DNA of 64,000 bases from JACMLD01 sp044223995 (GTDB lineage Bacteria > Bacteroidota > Bacteroidia > Chitinophagales > Chitinophagaceae), in assembly GCA_044223995.1 (NCBI GenBank), contig JBGALE010000007.1, positions 124,001 through 188,000 of the forward strand. The letters are read 5' to 3'. Positions 17,343-26,219 of the stretch are shown here, in pieces (within the stretch, counting starts at the first letter, position 1; every line of letters begins with the position of its first letter). The notes beneath the pieces are model-generated. The model was not told where the DNA came from and searched no databases. It worked only from the letters and a program-made list of their open reading frames with translations. The position numbers were made by a program, and so were the translations under genes.

Positions 17343-18782
17343 TTATTTGAATTTAGAAAATGGTCCCATGAAATTTGTTTTCAGTACGGTAATTTGTTTA
17401 TCACCCTGGTATAGTCCCACTTCCAGCGTGATTTTTCTTTCGCTGATATAGTTTTTAGGCAGCACGATGAAAAACGATCCCTTTCCCTGTCCTTCTTTTT
17501 TTACCTGTATACTTTGTCCTTCTGCCTCGATGATCCTGCCTGGTGCATGTTCCAGTTTTAATGTCAGCGGAACATCCTGCATGGTTTTATTGATGACTTT
17601 AATAGTATATAAATTAGATAAGCTGTCGGTACCCCGCTCCTGGTACAGCATACCCGGCGCCCGGACAATGGTACCGTCCACGTTTTTCCGTGTTGCCAGC
17701 AAATAAGTCAGTAAACCCGCCAGCACGATCAATACAACTGTATAAAATTTCATCCTGCCGGTATAGCTCAGCGGTGTATTGCTGGCAATGCCATTTTCAG
17801 AAGCATACCGGATAAGCCCTCGGGGTTTTCCCGTAGCATCCATCATCACGTTGCAGGCATCGATGCAGGCAGTACAACCAACGCATTCCATTTGTGTACC
17901 ATTGCGTATGTCGATACCCGTTGGACAAACTTTTACACACTGGAAGCAGTCGATGCAATCACCTGCCTGTACATCTTCCTTTTGAATTTTTTTAAATTTT
18001 CCCCTCGGTTCACCTCTTTTATAATCGTATGCAACAATCATGGAATTACGATCCAGCAAAACACCCTGCAGGCGGCCATAGGGACAAATGACTGTACAGG
18101 CCTGCTCGCGGAAATAGGCATATACACCAAAGAATACACCGGAAAAAACAAGTATGGAAGTTAATCCTACCACATGTTCACTCACTGGCTCACTGATGAT
18201 TTTTTCCAGGGCATCCACACCAATGATATAGGAAAGAAACAGGTTGGCAATGATAAAAGCAAACAGGTAGAAAACGACCAGCTTGGTTATACGCTTCCTA
18301 ACTTTTTCGCCTGTCCAGCCGCTCTTGTTTAATAATTTCTGGTGCGCTGCATCGCCCTCTATCAGGTATTCCAGTTTGCGGAACAACATTTCCATGAACA
18401 CCGTTTGGGGGCAAATCCAACCGCAAAATAAACGTCCAAATGCTGCGGTAAACAATACTACGAATACCACAAACGTCAGCATAGTAACACCGAAGATGAA
18501 AAAATCCTGCGGCCAGAATATTTTACCAAAGATGATAAACTTCGCCTCGGGAATATTAAACTGAAAAAACGGGTGCCCATTCACCTTCAGAAAAGGAAGC
18601 GTTACAAATACTGCAAAGAAAAAAAGGCTGACAATGGTGCGGATATTATAAAACTTCCCGGCTGGCTTTTGCGCAAATATCCATTTTCGCTTACCCTTTG
18701 CATCAATCGTCACCATCCTGTCGCGAAAGGAATCCTTTGCGCCACCCGCTGGCTTCGGTTCATTTGTTATCACGTCGCTCAT
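17343..18782 (-). CDS. ccoG: CcoG/FixG polyferredoxin, cbb3 oxidase accessory protein
   Basis: 479 aa. About five membrane helices with the cysteine motifs CGWICPQTVFMEMLF and EQACTVICPYGR, then two 4Fe-4S ferredoxin motifs (CIDCFQCVKVCPTGIDIRNG and CVGCTACIDACNVMMD), and a C-terminal Ig-like periplasmic domain from about residue 365 (YTIKVINKTMQDVPLTLKLE). CcoG proteins are reported as copper reductases supporting CuB insertion into cbb3 oxidase. It follows ccoP by 85 nt in the same operon. Confidence 0.93.
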   Translation of the reverse strand: MSDVITNEPKPAGGAKDSFRDRMVTIDAKGKRKWIFAQKPAGKFYNIRTIVSLFFFAVFVTLPFLKVNGHPFFQFNIPEAKFIIFGKIFWPQDFFIFGVTMLTFVVFVVLFTAAFGRLFCGWICPQTVFMEMLFRKLEYLIEGDAAHQKLLNKSGWTGEKVRKRITKLVVFYLFAFIIANLFLSYIIGVDALEKIISEPVSEHVVGLTSILVFSGVFFGVYAYFREQACTVICPYGRLQGVLLDRNSMIVAYDYKRGEPRGKFKKIQKEDVQAGDCIDCFQCVKVCPTGIDIRNGTQMECVGCTACIDACNVMMDATGKPRGLIRYASENGIASNTPLSYTGRMKFYTVVLIVLAGLLTYLLATRKNVDGTIVRAPGMLYQERGTDSLSNLYTIKVINKTMQDVPLTLKLEHAPGRIIEAEGQSIQVKKEGQGKGSFFIVLPKNYISERKITLEVGLYQGDKQITVLKTNFMGPFSKFK

Positions 18783-18867
18783 TGTTTTCCTTTTATCAAC
18801 CCGTTAACTAAAACTTAGTACTTATAACTTACTGCTTATTACTTAAAACTTATTACCTGCAAGATCT

Positions 18868-20028
18868 TTACTTCACCACTTTCGCCGTCGTATCTGCCAC
18901 TGGTTTTGCAGCCGTGGTATCTTCTGTATATAATGTGCCCTGTGGTGCTTTTGCATTGGCAGGGTTGGTACCCTTCAATGATTTTACATAACTGGCTACC
19001 TGTGCTATTTCCTTATTACTGTAGGTATTTTGCCATTGGGGCATTGCATTGATACCATAGCGGATGGTTTTGAATACGTTTTTAATATCGCCGCCATGTA
19101 TCCAGTAATCGTCTGTCAGGTTGGGGCCCACGTCGCCACGTCCATCTTCTTTATGACAGGCAACACATGATTTCATAAATATTGCTTTACCTGCGGCCTT
19201 GTCATCTGTTGATGTAAGCAGCACTACGGTATTCTCATCCACTGCATCACCTTTCTTCTTCAGGTATTCCTTTACTTCCATATCTGCTGTGGCAACTGCT
19301 GTTTCATATTCCTGTTTGCTGGAAAGGCCTGTATGGGAAACATGATAGCGGTACAGGTAAATACCAGCGGTCAGTATGGTTAGATAAAATCCATAAAGCC
19401 ACCATGGTGGCAGCCTGTTGTCCAGTTCGCGGATGCCATCATAATCATGACCCAGGTCGAGATCAGCTTCCTGCTCGATAGGTTTCAGGCGGTTGAATTT
19501 TGTCCACCAGTTAACCGTTGGTTTCTTTATAACTGTGGCTTCACCTTCTTCTGCCAGTTTAGCTTTTTCTGCTTTTAATAATATCCTGGTATTAATGAGT
19601 AGCCCAAGTATCACCATCAGTTCAACAAAGATTACTGACACCATGATATAAAATGCGGTGGGCGATAAACCCCCGATGGTATCACCGGCTGCTGCAGGTG
19701 TATTGGCGGCAGTACCTGATTGTGCAAACAATGCATTGCCCATGAAAAAGAAGGCGACGATGGCTGCAACCGCAGGTTTTACTGCTGCGGCGGCGGTCTT
19801 CTTTTCTTTTTTCATTTTAACTTCTGCAACACCCATTAACAGGTTTGCCAGCAGGCCGATGATCAGCAGCATCAGCAACATCATGATCACGAGGCCAATG
19901 ACCAGCGGGTTTTCAATAGAAGATGGTACGGGAGGTCCTGCTGCCTTTGCAGATTGCACATCCAGCAACAACATGACAGCAATGATGCCTGTTATATGTT
20001 TTAATTGTTGTAAGGTTGGTAAAAACAT
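18868..20028 (-). CDS. ccoP: cbb3 oxidase diheme-position subunit CcoP (single-heme form)
   Basis: 386 aa from MFLPTLQQLKH; the open frame continues upstream to 20115 but would overlap ccoQ. Two N-terminal hydrophobic segments, one (LVIGLVIMMLLMLLIIGLLANLL) followed by a third near residues 125-150, then the FNRLKPIEQEADLDLGHDYDGIRELDNRLPPWW region with a membrane span, typical of CcoP. One heme c site only, C288-V-A-C291-H292, with axial-Met segment NAMPQWQNTYS. Classical proteobacterial CcoP has two hemes; single-heme forms are usual in Bacteroidota. Passes electrons from the periplasm to CcoO/CcoN. Confidence 0.92.
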   Translation of the reverse strand: MFLPTLQQLKHITGIIAVMLLLDVQSAKAAGPPVPSSIENPLVIGLVIMMLLMLLIIGLLANLLMGVAEVKMKKEKKTAAAAVKPAVAAIVAFFFMGNALFAQSGTAANTPAAAGDTIGGLSPTAFYIMVSVIFVELMVILGLLINTRILLKAEKAKLAEEGEATVIKKPTVNWWTKFNRLKPIEQEADLDLGHDYDGIRELDNRLPPWWLYGFYLTILTAGIYLYRYHVSHTGLSSKQEYETAVATADMEVKEYLKKKGDAVDENTVVLLTSTDDKAAGKAIFMKSCVACHKEDGRGDVGPNLTDDYWIHGGDIKNVFKTIRYGINAMPQWQNTYSNKEIAQVASYVKSLKGTNPANAKAPQGTLYTEDTTAAKPVADTTAKVVK

Positions 20029-20051
20029 AGTATGATTATTTTTTAGAATTA

Positions 20052-20213
20052 TCAATTGTCCAATGGTATGCGGCTGATTTCTGCCAGCGTATTCTTTTTT
20101 GTCCTGAATACCCACACCAGCATTGCCAGGAAGAATAAACCGAATATGGCCAGTGAAATGGTGCCAAACACATCCACACCGCCTATCCTTTCCAAATAAT
20201 GAATGAATTTCAT
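20052..20213 (-). CDS. ccoQ: CcoQ/FixQ-type small cbb3 oxidase subunit
   Basis: A 53-aa single-span protein: MKFIHYLERIGGVDVFGTI, then SLAIFGLFFLAMLVWVFRTKK and a short hydrophilic tail (AEISRIPLDN). The start at 20213 is chosen because the extra upstream residues overlap the end of ccoNO and look non-coding. Position between ccoNO and ccoP, size and topology match CcoQ, which stabilises the oxidase. Confidence 0.82.
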   Translation of the reverse strand: MKFIHYLERIGGVDVFGTISLAIFGLFFLAMLVWVFRTKKNTLAEISRIPLDN

Positions 20214-20232
20214 AATGCTTCTTTTTGAATGT

Positions 20233-22362
20233 TTATTTTTCAGCAATTACTTTTTTAGGTTCAGACTTAATGTCTTTACCAACTCTTTGCAGGTAGGCAA
20301 TCAGCGCTACGATTTCTGCATCGGGTGGTGTTTCAATCTTATCTTTCTTCAGGCTGGCTGCAATAGATTCTGCCTGCTTCATCAGGTCGTCATTGGCAAT
20401 CTTGTCATAATCCTTTGGATAAGGAACACCCAATGTTTGCATCGCCCTGATTTTGGCTGGTGTGGAAGCTATATCCAGTTTATTATCGAGCAGCCATACA
20501 TATTGCGGCATCAGCGATCCTGGTGACATTGATCTTGGATCATACATGTGATTGTAATGCCAACTGTCAGGATACTTGCCTCCTTCGCGTGCCAGGTCGG
20601 GACCGGTACGTTTACTTCCCCACTGGAACGGATGATCATATACAAACTCACCTGCTTTTGAATATTCACCATAACGCGCTACTTCATCGCGGAAAGGACG
20701 TATCATTTGTGAGTGACAGGTATAACAACCCTCACGGATATAAATATCACGTCCCTGCAATTCCAGCGGTGTATAGGGTTTCACACTGGCAATGGTGGGA
20801 ATGTTTTCCTTTACCAGGAAGGTGGGTATCAATTCAATCAAACCACCAATAGCAACGAGAATCAAACTCAATACCAGCATGGTCAGTGGTTTTCTTTCCA
20901 GTATGCGGTGCCAGTATTCCTTTTTCTGAGATGCTTCCCTTACCAATGGCGCAGCTTCTGCTTCTTCATTGGCGATAAAGGAACCTTTTGCAATAGTCTT
21001 AATCAAATTATAAGTCATAAACAAAGCACCCACCAGGTACAAAGCACCACCAATACTTCTCAGTACATAAAATGGTTTGATGCTGGTCACTGTTTCGAGG
21101 AACTGGAATTTCAATTGTCCTTCCGGTGTGAACGATTTCCACATCAGGCTTTGTTCAAATCCTGCCCAATACATCGGGATGGCATATATGATTATACCGA
21201 TTGTTCCCAGCCAGAAGTGGTTGGTGGCAAGCTTTTTTGAATACAAAGTGGTGCCCCACATTTTTGGAACCATATAATATAAAATGGCAAATGCAAGGAA
21301 ACCATTCCAGCCAAGGCCACCGATGTGTACGTGCGCAATGGTCCAGTCGGTAAAGTGCGAAATGGCATTCACACTTTTCAGGCTGAGCATCGGTCCTTCA
21401 AAGGTGGACATACCATAACAGGTAATGGCAACAACCATAAATTTCAATACCGGTTCCTCCCTCACTTTATCCCATGCACCGCGGAGTGTAAACAAACCAT
21501 TCAGCATACCACCCCAACTGGGGGCAATGAGCATTACAGAGAATACCACACCCAGTGACTGTGCCCAGTCGGGCAATGCAGTGTACAACAAGTGGTGAGG
21601 ACCAGCCCAGATATAAATAAATATCAAAGCCCAGAAATGTATAATAGACAACCTGTAAGAATAAACAGGACGGTTGGCAGCTTTTGGAAGAAAATAATAC
21701 ATCAGACCCAATACAGGTGTCGTCAGGAAAAACGCTACTGCGTTGTGACCATACCACCATTGAACCAGTGCATCCTGTACACCGGCATACCAGCTATAAC
21801 TTTTCAGGAATGAAACAGGTATTTCGATAGAGTTAACGATGTGCAGCATGGCCACCGTTACCCAGGTAGCGATATAAAACCAAATGGCTACGTACAAATG
21901 TTTTTCCCTTCTCTTAATGATAGTACCGAACATATTGATACCAAACACCACCCAAACCAGTGTGATGGCGATGTCTATCGGCCATTCCAGTTCAGCATAT
22001 TCCTTACCGGTGGTTTTACCAAGCAACAGCGTGATGGCAGCGGCAGCAATAATCAATTGCCAGCCCCAGAAATGTATCCAGCTTAATTTATCACTGAACA
22101 TCCTGGCTTTACAAAGACGCTGAAGTGAATAATAAATACCCGCGAAAGATGCGTTGCCGACAAAGGCAAAGATGATGGCATTGGTATGCAGGGGCCGGAT
22201 ACGGCCAAAAGTGGTAGGCGCAAAATTCAAACTTATTGCCGGGAAATAAATCTGGATTGCTGCCCACAAACCTGCAAGCATGCCCACCACACCAAAAATA
22301 ACGGTGGCATAACCAAATGCTTTAACAATCTTGTTGTCGTAATAAAATTTCTCTAATTGCAT
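20233..22362 (-). CDS. ccoNO: Fused cbb3 cytochrome c oxidase subunits I and II (CcoN-CcoO)
   Basis: 709 aa. Residues ~1-470 are CcoN: at least twelve membrane helices with heme-copper ligands in RPLHTNAIIF, WWYGHNAVAFFLT, AGPHHLLYT and IAHVHIGGLGWNG. Residues ~495-709 are CcoO: one membrane helix (TMLVLSLILVAIGGLIELIP) and a periplasmic cytochrome c with heme site C546-Y-T-C549-H550 and axial-Met region SPGSLMPQYVWL. The fusion of N and O is characteristic of Bacteroidota. It reduces O2 to water with high affinity and pumps protons, supporting respiration at very low oxygen. Confidence 0.96.
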   Translation of the reverse strand: MQLEKFYYDNKIVKAFGYATVIFGVVGMLAGLWAAIQIYFPAISLNFAPTTFGRIRPLHTNAIIFAFVGNASFAGIYYSLQRLCKARMFSDKLSWIHFWGWQLIIAAAAITLLLGKTTGKEYAELEWPIDIAITLVWVVFGINMFGTIIKRREKHLYVAIWFYIATWVTVAMLHIVNSIEIPVSFLKSYSWYAGVQDALVQWWYGHNAVAFFLTTPVLGLMYYFLPKAANRPVYSYRLSIIHFWALIFIYIWAGPHHLLYTALPDWAQSLGVVFSVMLIAPSWGGMLNGLFTLRGAWDKVREEPVLKFMVVAITCYGMSTFEGPMLSLKSVNAISHFTDWTIAHVHIGGLGWNGFLAFAILYYMVPKMWGTTLYSKKLATNHFWLGTIGIIIYAIPMYWAGFEQSLMWKSFTPEGQLKFQFLETVTSIKPFYVLRSIGGALYLVGALFMTYNLIKTIAKGSFIANEEAEAAPLVREASQKKEYWHRILERKPLTMLVLSLILVAIGGLIELIPTFLVKENIPTIASVKPYTPLELQGRDIYIREGCYTCHSQMIRPFRDEVARYGEYSKAGEFVYDHPFQWGSKRTGPDLAREGGKYPDSWHYNHMYDPRSMSPGSLMPQYVWLLDNKLDIASTPAKIRAMQTLGVPYPKDYDKIANDDLMKQAESIAASLKKDKIETPPDAEIVALIAYLQRVGKDIKSEPKKVIAEK

Positions 22363-22383
22363 AGACTGGTTTGTTTATAAGCG

Positions 22384-22548
22384 TTATAGTGATTTAGTAG
22401 AAGAGGATGGCTTATCATCAAACAGTATCCTTGACGCAGGAGAATAATCGTCTTCAAACTGACCTGTTTTTACCCCCCACATAAATGCAACCAGGAATAA
22501 TGCTGCAATGGAGATACTGGCAATCAAAAGGATGATGATAACACTCAT
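22384..22548 (-). CDS. ccoS: cbb3 oxidase maturation protein CcoS
   Basis: A 54-aa single-span protein beginning MSVIIILLIASISIAALFL, followed by FMWGVKTGQFEDDYSPASRI, the conserved GQFDD-type CcoS signature. Start at 22548 chosen over the longer frame, since the family begins exactly here. CcoS is needed for heme and copper insertion into CcoN. Sits between ccoI and ccoNO. Confidence 0.9.
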   Translation of the reverse strand: MSVIIILLIASISIAALFLVAFMWGVKTGQFEDDYSPASRILFDDKPSSSTKSL

Positions 22549-22663
22549 TGAGGCTTTTTTAATTGGTTGTAAAAGTATTCCGCAGGCAGAGCGTTGCTGA
22601 TAATTAATATCATGGCACTGACTGATTTTCATCACTGAACCTGCCATGATATGTTGTAAAAAA

Positions 22664-25057
22664 TTATAGTTTCATACGGCGCGCCAGCCAGCTACTGCTT
22701 CCGAAAGTGATAAGGAATATGCATAATGAACTACTAGGCATGAGGATGGCGGCCACCATCGGGGACAAATTGCCCCGGACGGCGAAATAGAGGCCGACGA
22801 TATTGTAAACAATCGACAGGATAAAGCTGGCCATTACAATTTGCTGGTTCGCCCTGCACAGGCGGATAAATTTGGTGAGTTTCGATAATTCCCTTGCTTC
22901 TATAATGGCGTCGCTGGCGGGGGTAAAGTTGTTGGTTTGCTCAGATAAAGCGATGCCCACATCGCTTTGTTTAAGGGCGCCGGCATCATTCAGCCCGTCG
23001 CCGATCATCATCACTTTTTCGCCGCGTTTTTGCAATTGCCGGACGAAACTGAGTTTGTCTTCCGGCTTCTGGTGGAATAATAGTATGGCTTTTTCACCGA
23101 GCAAACGGCGCAGGTTTGTTTCTTCGGAATCATTGTCGCCGGACAATACCGACATCCGGTAATCTTTTTTCAATTCCTGTATCAGTGAAGGAATGGCATT
23201 CCGGTAGTGGTTACTAAAACTAAACCAGCCATGCAGTTTACCTTCAAAGCTTACAAATACTGCGGTACCGAGGTGATCGGCAGGTGAGTTGCTAACAAAA
23301 CGGCGGGAACCAATTTTTACCAGTTCATTTTGAACAAATCCTTCAATCCCTTCGCCGGGGGTTTCTTTAAATCCTGTAACGCGGACATTTCCCGTTCCCG
23401 CAAATTGTTTTGCCAGCACCTTACTCAAGGGGTGATTCGAACACGCTGCCAATGCAGCGATCTGTTGCTTTTGCAATCTGGTTAGAGGCGTCCCTTCATA
23501 TACAATTTCCTGCTGAAGGGAGGATGTGAGCGTACCTGTTTTATCGAAAACAATGTGCGTTATACCCGCTACTGATTCTATGGTTTGCGCACTGCGCAGG
23601 TAAAAGTGGTTGCGGGAAAGGATACGCAGTATATTTCCATTGGTAAATGTATTTGACAAGAGCAATGCACAGGGACATGCAATGATGAAGATGGAGGTAA
23701 CGGCTACCCACATGCGCGAAGGATCATAGATGGCCCAGTATATCCCGGTACCCAGCGCCAGCGTAAGTATGATATAGGTAAAATAACGGCTCAGCAAATG
23801 CACAAAAGAAACCTGTTTGGCCGTGTCCTGTTTCAGTTCATCCCGGCTCCATAAAGCCGTCAGGTAACTTTGGGCTACTTCTTTTACCACCAGTATTTCT
23901 ATGTTTCCGCCGGTTTGTTTTCCGCCTGCATATACCAGTTCGCCCATTTCTTTCAGCACCGGCATGGATTCACCGGTTACAAAACTGTAATCGATGAATG
24001 CTTTTCCCCTCGTGAGTATGCCATCGGCCGGTATCAGCTCTTCATTGTGAATCAGTAAAGTGTCGCCGGCTTTAATGTTGGGCAAAGTGGTGGGCACTTC
24101 CTGTTCGTCTTTCAAAACAGACACCGCTACCGGGAAATAGGAAGTGTAGTCGCGGTCAAACGATAATTGGCGGTAAGTTTTATCCTGCAGGATACGCCCT
24201 GCCAGCATAAAAAATACGATACCGGTCATGGAATCAAAATAACCCCCACCTGTACCCGAAATTACTTCCACGGCACTTCGGATAAATGTGATGATGATGG
24301 CCAGCGCTATGGGCGCATCGATATTTAGGAATTTATGTTTGAGGCTTTTCCACGACGACTGGTAAAACGGCAGTGATGAATAGAGGAATACCGGGATGGC
24401 CAACCCGAAGTTTATCCATCGGAAAATACCCCGCAATGAAGCTTCGCTGGCATCGATTCCCAGGTAGTCAGGAAAACTCATCAGCATGATATTGCCAAAG
24501 CAAAAACCGGCGACGCCGATCTGGTACACCATGCTTTTATTAATTCCCGGGCGTTTTTCCTTCAAATCGTTCAGGCTGATATAGGGTTCATAGCCGATAC
24601 GCGTCAGCAATTCTACCACTTTTCGCAGCGAGGTCTCCTTCGGGTTGAATACAATGGTCACTTCCTTTCTTGCAAAATTCACCTTACCCGATACAACCCC
24701 GCGATCAAGTTTATGCAGGTTTTCCAGCAGGTATAAACAGGAGCTGCAGTGCATTTGCGGCAGGTACAATACCACGTGTACCTGGTTCTCACCGGCAAAA
24801 CTAATGAGCCGCGACTGTATGGATCTATCTTCCAGGAAAGCAAACTTGTCTTTTCTGACATTGACCCTTTGGGTAATCCCGGGGTTTTTATTGAGGTCGT
24901 AGTATTCGCACAAATCGTACTCATTGAGTACCTGGTACACCAGTTTGCAGCCTTCGCAACAAAAATGTTTTGATTCGAGCTGAATACCGGATGTGACACA
25001 AACTTCCCCGCAATGGAAACAATGTAACTGCTCTTCTGTGGTGGTGCGGGGCTGCAT
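22664..25057 (-). CDS. ccoI: CcoI/FixI copper-translocating P1B-type ATPase
   Basis: 797 aa. N-terminal cysteine-rich module (CFHCGEVCVTSG...HFCCEGC), a heavy-metal-associated domain with MHCSSC (~residues 100-170), then P-type ATPase membrane and catalytic parts: VTGES actuator loop, CPCALLL ion-binding helix, DKTGTLT phosphorylation site, GDGLNDAGAL hinge motif. FixI/CcoI pumps copper for insertion into cbb3 oxidase. It is the first gene of the leftward cco operon. Two Fnr-type palindromes lie 50-83 nt upstream of its start, and a near-consensus -7 element (TATTTTAG) is at 25076-25083. Confidence 0.95.
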   Translation of the reverse strand: MQPRTTTEEQLHCFHCGEVCVTSGIQLESKHFCCEGCKLVYQVLNEYDLCEYYDLNKNPGITQRVNVRKDKFAFLEDRSIQSRLISFAGENQVHVVLYLPQMHCSSCLYLLENLHKLDRGVVSGKVNFARKEVTIVFNPKETSLRKVVELLTRIGYEPYISLNDLKEKRPGINKSMVYQIGVAGFCFGNIMLMSFPDYLGIDASEASLRGIFRWINFGLAIPVFLYSSLPFYQSSWKSLKHKFLNIDAPIALAIIITFIRSAVEVISGTGGGYFDSMTGIVFFMLAGRILQDKTYRQLSFDRDYTSYFPVAVSVLKDEQEVPTTLPNIKAGDTLLIHNEELIPADGILTRGKAFIDYSFVTGESMPVLKEMGELVYAGGKQTGGNIEILVVKEVAQSYLTALWSRDELKQDTAKQVSFVHLLSRYFTYIILTLALGTGIYWAIYDPSRMWVAVTSIFIIACPCALLLSNTFTNGNILRILSRNHFYLRSAQTIESVAGITHIVFDKTGTLTSSLQQEIVYEGTPLTRLQKQQIAALAACSNHPLSKVLAKQFAGTGNVRVTGFKETPGEGIEGFVQNELVKIGSRRFVSNSPADHLGTAVFVSFEGKLHGWFSFSNHYRNAIPSLIQELKKDYRMSVLSGDNDSEETNLRRLLGEKAILLFHQKPEDKLSFVRQLQKRGEKVMMIGDGLNDAGALKQSDVGIALSEQTNNFTPASDAIIEARELSKLTKFIRLCRANQQIVMASFILSIVYNIVGLYFAVRGNLSPMVAAILMPSSSLCIFLITFGSSSWLARRMKL

Positions 25058-25075
25058 GGGCTTCTGTATAATCCG

Positions 25076-25083
25076 CTAAAATA
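25076..25083 (-). promoter_or_regulatory. -7 element of the cco operon (TATTTTAG)
   Basis: Seven of eight matches to TAnnTTTG on the minus strand, 18 nt before the ccoI start codon. No TTG -33 element at the usual distance, as expected for an activator-dependent promoter. The Fnr-type dyads at 25112.5 and 25134.5 lie 36.5 and 58.5 nt from its last base. Confidence 0.55.
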
Positions 25084-25106
25084 GAAGCTGCCCAAAGCGT
25101 GGCGGC

Positions 25107-25118
25107 TGATAATAATCA
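25107..25118. promoter_or_regulatory. Fnr/FixK-type box, cco-ric site 1
   Basis: TGAT-AATA-ATCA, a perfect palindrome of the Crp/Fnr class, in the divergent region between ccoI and ric. Its centre is 22 bp (two helical turns) from site 2. Relative to the proposed -7 elements it is the proximal (class II) site for ccoI and the distal (class I) site for ric. Confidence 0.75.
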
Positions 25119-25128
25119 TAAAAAAAAC

Positions 25129-25140
25129 TGATAATGGTCA
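25129..25140. promoter_or_regulatory. Fnr/FixK-type box, cco-ric site 2
   Basis: TGAT-AATG-GTCA, one base from a perfect dyad. It mirrors site 1: proximal for ric (36.5 nt from the last base of its -7 element), distal for ccoI (58.5 nt). Confidence 0.7.
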
Positions 25141-25163
25141 TGCCCCGCCGTGCCGGAGAATAT

Positions 25164-25171
25164 CATATTTG
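25164..25171 (+). promoter_or_regulatory. -7 element of ric (CATATTTG)
   Basis: Seven of eight matches to TAnnTTTG, no TTG -33 element, 36.5 nt from the centre of Fnr-type site 2: the same spacing as on the ccoI side. Confidence 0.5.
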
Positions 25172-25215
25172 TTTAAATAAGGCAATTCCTATATATATAA
25201 AAAGGAAAGGAAAAC

Positions 25216-25962
25216 ATGTTTTTATCAAAACTTGACATTACTCCCGCCAGTAAAGTATCCGATATTGTTTCGCAGGACTACCGCACGGCCGATGTGTTTC
25301 GTAAATACGATATTGAATACTGCTGTGGTGGCAAGTGGCCGCTGGAAACAGTTTGCATGATGAAAGGGTTGTCGTTTGAAGAACTCAAAAACGAACTACT
25401 GCTGGTAACCCGGTACAGTAATATTTCCACCTCGTTAACCTATGAAACCTGGGATGTAGACTTTCTGACCAATTATATAACCAACGTACACCACCAGTAC
25501 CTGCGTACAACCCTGCCTGCCACGGAAGAAATACTGGTGGGATTTATCGCTGACCATGAAAAAAAGTATCCCTATTTCATTGAGGTAAAGAAATCATTTG
25601 ACAGGATGAAGAAGGATATTATGCCCCATATCAAACATGAGGAAGATACCATTTTCCCTTATATCTGCCAGGTATCGCATGCGTATGAAAACAGCGATTC
25701 TTATGCACGCCTGCTGGTGAAGACCCTGCGAAAACCACTGGAATCACTGATGCGGCATGAACACGATATGCTTTCAGAACCGGTCATGAATATCAGATCG
25801 CTCACCAATAATTATACATTACCCGAAAATGCCTGTGTCAGTCACAGCGTGGTGTTGTCGAGGCTGAAAGAGCTCGATAATGATTTGATGCAACATATTT
25901 ACCTGGAAAATGAAGTATTATTTCCCAGGACATTGAAAATTGAGCAGGAATTGCTAAAATAA
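25216..25962 (+). CDS. ric: Iron-sulfur cluster repair di-iron protein (Ric/ScdA)
   Basis: 248 aa. N-terminal ScdA domain with the diagnostic VFRKYDIEYCCGGKWPLETVC (Cys36-Cys37), followed by a hemerythrin-like four-helix bundle with di-iron ligand motifs HHQYL, HEEDTIFPYI, HEHDML and HIYLENEVLFP. Ric proteins restore Fe-S clusters damaged by nitric oxide or oxidants and are often under Fnr/NO control. Divergent from the cco operon across paired Fnr-type boxes, so it is probably induced with the oxidase. Preceded by AAAGGAAAGGAAAAC, a purine-rich ribosome-binding region. Confidence 0.93.
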   Translation: MFLSKLDITPASKVSDIVSQDYRTADVFRKYDIEYCCGGKWPLETVCMMKGLSFEELKNELLLVTRYSNISTSLTYETWDVDFLTNYITNVHHQYLRTTLPATEEILVGFIADHEKKYPYFIEVKKSFDRMKKDIMPHIKHEEDTIFPYICQVSHAYENSDSYARLLVKTLRKPLESLMRHEHDMLSEPVMNIRSLTNNYTLPENACVSHSVVLSRLKELDNDLMQHIYLENEVLFPRTLKIEQELLK

Positions 25963-26097
25963 AAGCGGTACAATTGATCACCGGTTGCCTGCCAACCTGC
26001 AAAAATCCTGTACTGAAGACTGTTTTCCGATTGCAACCAGTTTTTAATCCGGCCCTTTATCTTACCAACTGCCAATAAAGCCATCCCCGGAAAATGG

Positions 26098-26130
26098 TTG
26101 CACCACTATACCTTGAGTTTTGTATTTTTG
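26098..26130 (+). promoter_or_regulatory. Promoter of the kinase-regulator pair (TTG-N22-TATTTTTG)
   Basis: TTG at 26098-26100 and TATTTTTG at 26123-26130, a perfect TAnnTTTG with a 22-nt spacer, within the range known for Bacteroidota sigma-70 promoters. It lies 90 nt before the kinase start. No Fnr-type box is seen here, so the sensor pair itself looks constitutive. Confidence 0.6.
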
Positions 26131-26219
26131 CGCCACCTAATCAGGACCACCAGGCAGTGGATTATGAAAAAAAATACCCGGTCAACCTATTGCAGTTCAT
26201 TATAATATAATCCAAGCAC

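Noticed and set aside
25216..25962. ric as a hemerythrin oxygen carrier
   Set aside because: The N-terminal ScdA domain with the CC motif identifies the Ric/ScdA repair family.
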